NCBI GenBank assembly: GCA_013287025.1
Contig: JABDEN010000063.1
Span: forward strand, 1 to 8,147
Direction of reading: 5' to 3'
DNA length: 8,147 bases
Source: Gammaproteobacteria bacterium
GTDB taxonomy: Bacteria > Pseudomonadota > Gammaproteobacteria > DSM-16500
Under the pieces are notes generated by a model, which worked only from the letters and a program-made list of their open reading frames with translations, did not search any database and was not told the origin of the DNA. This document shows positions 6,212 through 8,147 of this stretch, piece by piece. The position numbers and the translations under genes are program-made. Numbering within the stretch: position 1 is the stretch's first letter; each line of letters begins with the position of its first letter.

Positions 6212-6811
6212 TTAAGTCGTTGGCGTAAACCCCAACCCAATATAAACACTATCCCCATTCTTCAAATTCAAAACATCGACCAACGCAGAAACTCTCTCGT
6301 GGTTATACCATTCTGTATGAACGATTTGTTTAGTCCTTGATCGAAGCGTTTTAAGAAATTGATTGCATAGATCACAAGAACCAAAATTTGCTGGGAACGC
6401 GCGACAATTTTTGCCATTCATTTCAGAATCAATAGAATTATAATATTGATAACAAGAATCGTATTTGTTACGTGCAATAAAAGTATGAATTTTATTTTTT
6501 CTTGCATCCAAATGGTAATGTTGCTCTAAACGTTCGACAAGAAGCGCTGACATTTCATTTAATTTTTTTTGATCCGCATCAGTAAAATAAGGATTACCTT
6601 CAATCGTCCTTAATCGCGCATTCGTTGCGATCTTTTTCATCGCTCTAAAATCTTTTTTAAGTAATGGATCAGAAAGTAATGCTTCAATTTCTAGTTTTTT
6701 GCTGGAATGAAAAAGTGGAACTTCCGTGGGTGACATTGTGCTTTTACAAGAAGCTAATCCAAAAAAAAGAAAAAAAATGATAAATAAATTTATCCTTAAT
6801 GTGTTACTCAT
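6212..6811 (-). CDS. Unrecognised small lipoprotein with four mature cysteines plus the lipid Cys
   Basis: A 199-residue lipoprotein precursor of unknown function. Residues 1-21 form a hydrophobic signal (Ile/Phe/Leu-rich) with lipobox LASC; C22 is the lipidation site and Lys at +2 favours the outer membrane. The mature part is helical and basic, with a Lys/Arg-rich region (37-69), a short acidic-helical section (78-96), and four further cysteines at 120, 136, 146 and 149, the last two as CDLC. The C-terminus (184-196, NGDSVYIGLGFTP) looks beta-rich. AAGGA at 6821-6817 lies 5 nt from the ATG at 6811; the earlier ATG at 6817 is too close to it. It is bracketed by palindromic elements 1 and 2 and lies on the same strand as the DsbA-like gene upstream, whose product could form its disulfides (inference). 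I do not recognise the family. Confidence 0.78.
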   Translation of the reverse strand: MSNTLRINLFIIFFLFFGLASCKSTMSPTEVPLFHSSKKLEIEALLSDPLLKKDFRAMKKIATNARLRTIEGNPYFTDADQKKLNEMSALLVERLEQHYHLDARKNKIHTFIARNKYDSCYQYYNSIDSEMNGKNCRAFPANFGSCDLCNQFLKTLRSRTKQIVHTEWYNHERVSALVDVLNLKNGDSVYIGLGFTPTT

Positions 6812-6816
6812 GAACA

Positions 6817-6821
6817 TCCTT
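6817..6821 (-). promoter_or_regulatory. Shine-Dalgarno selecting the inner ATG of the lipoprotein gene
   Basis: AAGGA on the minus strand is 5 nt from the ATG at 6811-6809. The alternative ATG at 6817-6815 overlaps this motif and could not use it, so the protein should begin Met-Ser-Asn, not Met-Phe-Met-Ser. Confidence 0.7.
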
Positions 6822-6862
6822 AAGATTGATTAGAAAATGACAATGTTTCTGTACACATCCAC

Positions 6863-6868
6863 ATTATA
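6863..6868 (-). promoter_or_regulatory. Candidate -10 box for the lipoprotein gene
   Basis: TATAAT on the minus strand, 51 bp upstream of the ATG at 6811. The position expected for a -35 box falls inside the left arm of palindromic element 2 (6870-6902) and has no good match. If this is the promoter, the repeat directly abuts or supplies its upstream part. Confidence 0.3.
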
Positions 6869-6869
6869 A

Positions 6870-6953
6870 CTCGTCGTCCCGCGGTTTATCCGCGGGATCC
6901 AGGACAACATCATGAGCTTTCTGGATCCCGCGGATAAACCGCGGGACGGCGAG
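6870..6953. repeat. Composite palindromic repeat element 2 (head-to-head pair)
   Basis: Arms 6870-6902 and 6921-6953 are 33-nt inverted repeats with one mismatch (T/C) and an 18-nt spacer. Each half reads outer CGTCGT or CGCCGT, stem CCCGCGG-TTTAT-CCGCGGG, then inner ATCCAG. It sits between the 3' end of the DsbA-like gene (45 bp away) and the start of the lipoprotein gene, both minus strand. The stem differs from element 1 but the layout is the same. It may separate or attenuate transcription between the two genes. No T-run follows. Confidence 0.93.
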
Positions 6954-6997
6954 GTCTGAATAGAACATCAGAATTATGCGGGCGTTTTAAAAACCAA

Positions 6998-7780
6998 TCA
7001 TGATCCTATTTTAGCAATAGCGTCATTCAGTTGCGCTTCACTTACACCACCAGGAATAAAGATGACGGCGGAAGGATCTGCGCTGGGACTGACATTGGTT
7101 TTGGCGATGAAGAAAACGGGAGTAAACATCAATTGTAAATCCTGTGCCAATTGGGTATTGCTTTTGAGTTGTTGCAGAACAGTATTATCTTTCATGTCAG
7201 TTTTTAATTTATTGACATCTAAGCCTATTGATTTTGCAGTAGTGTAAATGCGATCTTCAGAAAATGGTTCCTTCGTTGACATTAACGCATTATGAAATTG
7301 AAAGTATTTACCCTGTTTTTGTGACGCGAGAGCGGCTTTAGCAATAGTTTCAGATAAGGGTCCACGAATCGGAAATTCTTTTAAAACAACACGTAAGTTA
7401 GGATTTTTTTTGATAACACCTTCAACTACTGGCGCCATATCCACACAATGCGGGCATTGATAATCAGAAAATTCCACGAGGGTAATCGTACCATTGGGAT
7501 TTCCTGCAACAGGGTCATTATTTTGACGGAATATACGATCAGAAAATTTTGGCGCCATCGCTTGAATTTTGTCAAAACTTTTTTGTGTCTGTTCCATTTG
7601 TTTTTGTTGATAAGATTGTAAAGATTGCACTAATACGTCGGGATTTTTGAGAATGTAATCATGTACAATGGTTTCGACCTGACTTTTTTGTACATCATTG
7701 GTATTTTGTGCAATAGCGTTCATGCTCCATAATGAAAAAATACCAGTTGCAACAGTTAAAAGAATACGACTTGATTTCAC
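6998..7780 (-). CDS. Periplasmic DsbA-family thiol:disulfide oxidoreductase, Com1-like
   Basis: A periplasmic or surface thioredoxin-fold protein that forms or reshuffles disulfides in exported proteins. It has 260 residues. The signal peptide is residues 1-24, with likely cleavage after AIA. Residues 27-80 form a Gln/Lys-rich helical N-terminal extension like that of Coxiella Com1 and of dimeric DsbA proteins in Legionella. The thioredoxin domain starts at TITLVEFSDYQCPHC (98-112) with redox C109 and C112 in CPHC, the same dipeptide as E. coli DsbA. The helical insert covers about 140-210, and the cis-proline is P221 in MFTPVFF, where Phe replaces the more usual small residue before Thr-Pro. 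The C-terminal helix follows IPGGVSEAQLNDAI. It starts at GTG (7780), fixed by GGAG 7 nt upstream. Family assignment is firm; oxidase versus isomerase role is open. Confidence 0.92.
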   Translation of the reverse strand: MKSSRILLTVATGIFSLWSMNAIAQNTNDVQKSQVETIVHDYILKNPDVLVQSLQSYQQKQMEQTQKSFDKIQAMAPKFSDRIFRQNNDPVAGNPNGTITLVEFSDYQCPHCVDMAPVVEGVIKKNPNLRVVLKEFPIRGPLSETIAKAALASQKQGKYFQFHNALMSTKEPFSEDRIYTTAKSIGLDVNKLKTDMKDNTVLQQLKSNTQLAQDLQLMFTPVFFIAKTNVSPSADPSAVIFIPGGVSEAQLNDAIAKIGS

Positions 7781-7787
7781 GGGTTTT

Positions 7788-7791
7788 CTCC
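7788..7791 (-). promoter_or_regulatory. Shine-Dalgarno fixing the GTG start of the DsbA-like gene
   Basis: GGAG on the minus strand lies 7 nt before GTG (7780-7778). The GTG immediately precedes a Lys-Ser-Ser-Arg n-region and a complete hydrophobic signal peptide, so the non-ATG start is well supported. Confidence 0.75.
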
Positions 7792-7813
7792 AGATTGTCC
7801 TAAATGATGATCC

Positions 7814-7842
7814 AGGGTATTAAAGGCATCTTCGGAAGTCAA
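7814..7842 (-). promoter_or_regulatory. Candidate promoter for the DsbA-like gene
   Basis: Minus-strand TTGACT (7842-7837) matches 5 of 6 bases of the -35 consensus. It is followed after 17 bp by TACCCT (7819-7814), only 3 of 6 for -10. A start near 7807 would put the GGAG site about 16 nt into the message. It lies just inside palindromic element 3, so the gene would have its own promoter. The weak -10 suggests an activator or a chance match. Confidence 0.32.
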
Positions 7843-7850
7843 GAGGGATC

Positions 7851-7936
7851 TGTCATGCCAGCATGTTTTTAGCTGGCATCCAAGAGGCTCCGCTAGATGC
7901 TGACTGGATGCCAGCTAAAAGCATGCTGGCATGACA
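7851..7936. repeat. Composite palindromic repeat element 3 (head-to-head pair)
   Basis: Arms 7851-7882 and 7905-7936 are 32-nt inverted repeats with one mismatch (T/C in the loop region), separated by 22 nt. Each half reads TGTCAT, stem GCCAGC/GCTGGC around a 9-nt loop, then ATCCA. It lies in the 188-bp gap between the right-edge gene and the DsbA-like gene and ends 5 bp from element 4. With element 4 it fills most of the otherwise gene-free sequence here. Confidence 0.93.
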
Positions 7937-7941
7937 AATTA

Positions 7942-8008
7942 GAAGTAGGCGTGGCGATCCATACGGCATTATGGATTGCCACGCCTACTTCGTAGGCTCG
8001 CAATGACG
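7942..8008. repeat. Palindromic repeat element 4, one half truncated
   Basis: Arms 7942-7963 and 7970-7991 are 22-nt inverted repeats with one mismatch and a 6-nt spacer. The right half continues to 8008 and, read on the minus strand, is complete: CGTCAT, a bulged stem with GCCTAC-TTC-GTAGGC (7983-7997) as its core, then ATCCATA. The left half lacks the corresponding outer 17 nt, stopping near element 3. The complete half resembles repeats with CGTCATTGCGAG and GTGGCAATCC ends that are widespread in proteobacteria. It overlaps the 3' end of the right-edge coding frame. Confidence 0.88.
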
Positions 8009-8147
8009 TCCATCCGTTTTTCAAAAATTTTATCCGAAATCGCCTTCCCTGATAAATTTTTGTCTTCAGTAATTTTTTTTACATCAATATTTTTTGCCGC
8101 TTCCGAATATTTCTGCAATGTATCTGCGGTTTTTAGTCCGCATGCAC
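7969..8147 (-). CDS. 3' end of an unrecognised gene (5' part outside the window)
   Basis: A minus-strand frame open from the right edge to TAA at 7971-7969, giving 58 residues. The first visible residues are Ala-Cys-Gly-Leu-Lys, followed by a Lys/Glu/Asp-rich helical stretch (about 8-44). The Ala-Cys-Gly could be a lipoprotein cleavage site with the signal peptide beyond the window, but this is a guess from two residues of context. The last 12 codons and the stop (from Val at the GTC of CGTCAT) are encoded by palindromic element 4, giving the arginine-rich tail VIASLRSRRGNP. The original stop has probably been lost to the repeat. It lies upstream of and co-directional with the DsbA-like gene. 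Confidence is moderate because only a short 3' fragment is visible. Confidence 0.5.
   Translation of the reverse strand, partial: ACGLKTADTLQKYSEAAKNIDVKKITEDKNLSGKAISDKIFEKRMDVIASLRSRRGNP

Noticed and set aside
7062..7247. 61-residue plus-strand frame inside the DsbA-like gene
   Set aside because: Antisense shadow of the conserved thioredoxin-fold C-terminal region.
6116..8008. CRISPR array or insertion sequence
   Set aside because: The repeats are inverted pairs with differing stems at irregular distances, not regularly spaced direct repeats with spacers, and no transposase frame lies within or between them.

Overview
The window is an AT-rich, gene-dense bacterial chromosome segment. Gene content and order point to a gammaproteobacterium, and the set fits a Legionellales/Coxiella-type relative best: a pgi-lptM-dapF cluster, a ZapB-like/zapA/fau cluster, and a periplasmic DsbA-family protein resembling Coxiella Com1. 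This placement is an inference from protein families; no rRNA or other phylogenetic marker is present.

Layout. Positions 9-485 (+) hold an unrecognised charged protein whose frame is open to the left edge. Converging on it is a minus-strand operon, pgi-lptM-dapF (3072 to 492), in which both junctions are ATGA stop/start overlaps. It covers glycolysis, a tiny outer-membrane lipoprotein linked to LptD folding, and meso-diaminopimelate synthesis. From a divergent intergenic region (3073-3207) with a good sigma70-like promoter, a plus-strand operon runs ZapB-like, zapA, fau (3208-4299). Its first junction is again ATGA. fau probably starts at a CTG inside the end of zapA, so there is no room for 6S RNA at its usual place. 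After a 168-bp AT-rich gap comes a solitary thiamine-diphosphate 2-keto-acid decarboxylase gene (4468-6114, pyruvate/indolepyruvate decarboxylase family).

The right quarter differs in character. A cysteine-containing lipoprotein gene (6811 to 6212) and a Com1/DsbA-like thiol oxidoreductase gene (7780 to 6998) lie on the minus strand, followed by the 3' end of another minus-strand gene cut by the right edge (8147 to 7969). Every gap here holds a long composite inverted repeat. Four elements (6116-6195, 6870-6953, 7851-7936, 7942-8008) have different stem sequences but one architecture: a half-element with outer YGTCRT, a private self-complementary stem and an inner ATCCA, present twice head to head. 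One supplies the stop codon and last dozen codons of the right-edge gene.

No transposase, CRISPR array, tRNA or rRNA was seen. The main points for a second look are the modular palindromic repeat family and its coding contribution, the DsbA/lipoprotein neighbourhood, the non-ATG start of fau, and the possible antisense terminator at the left edge.
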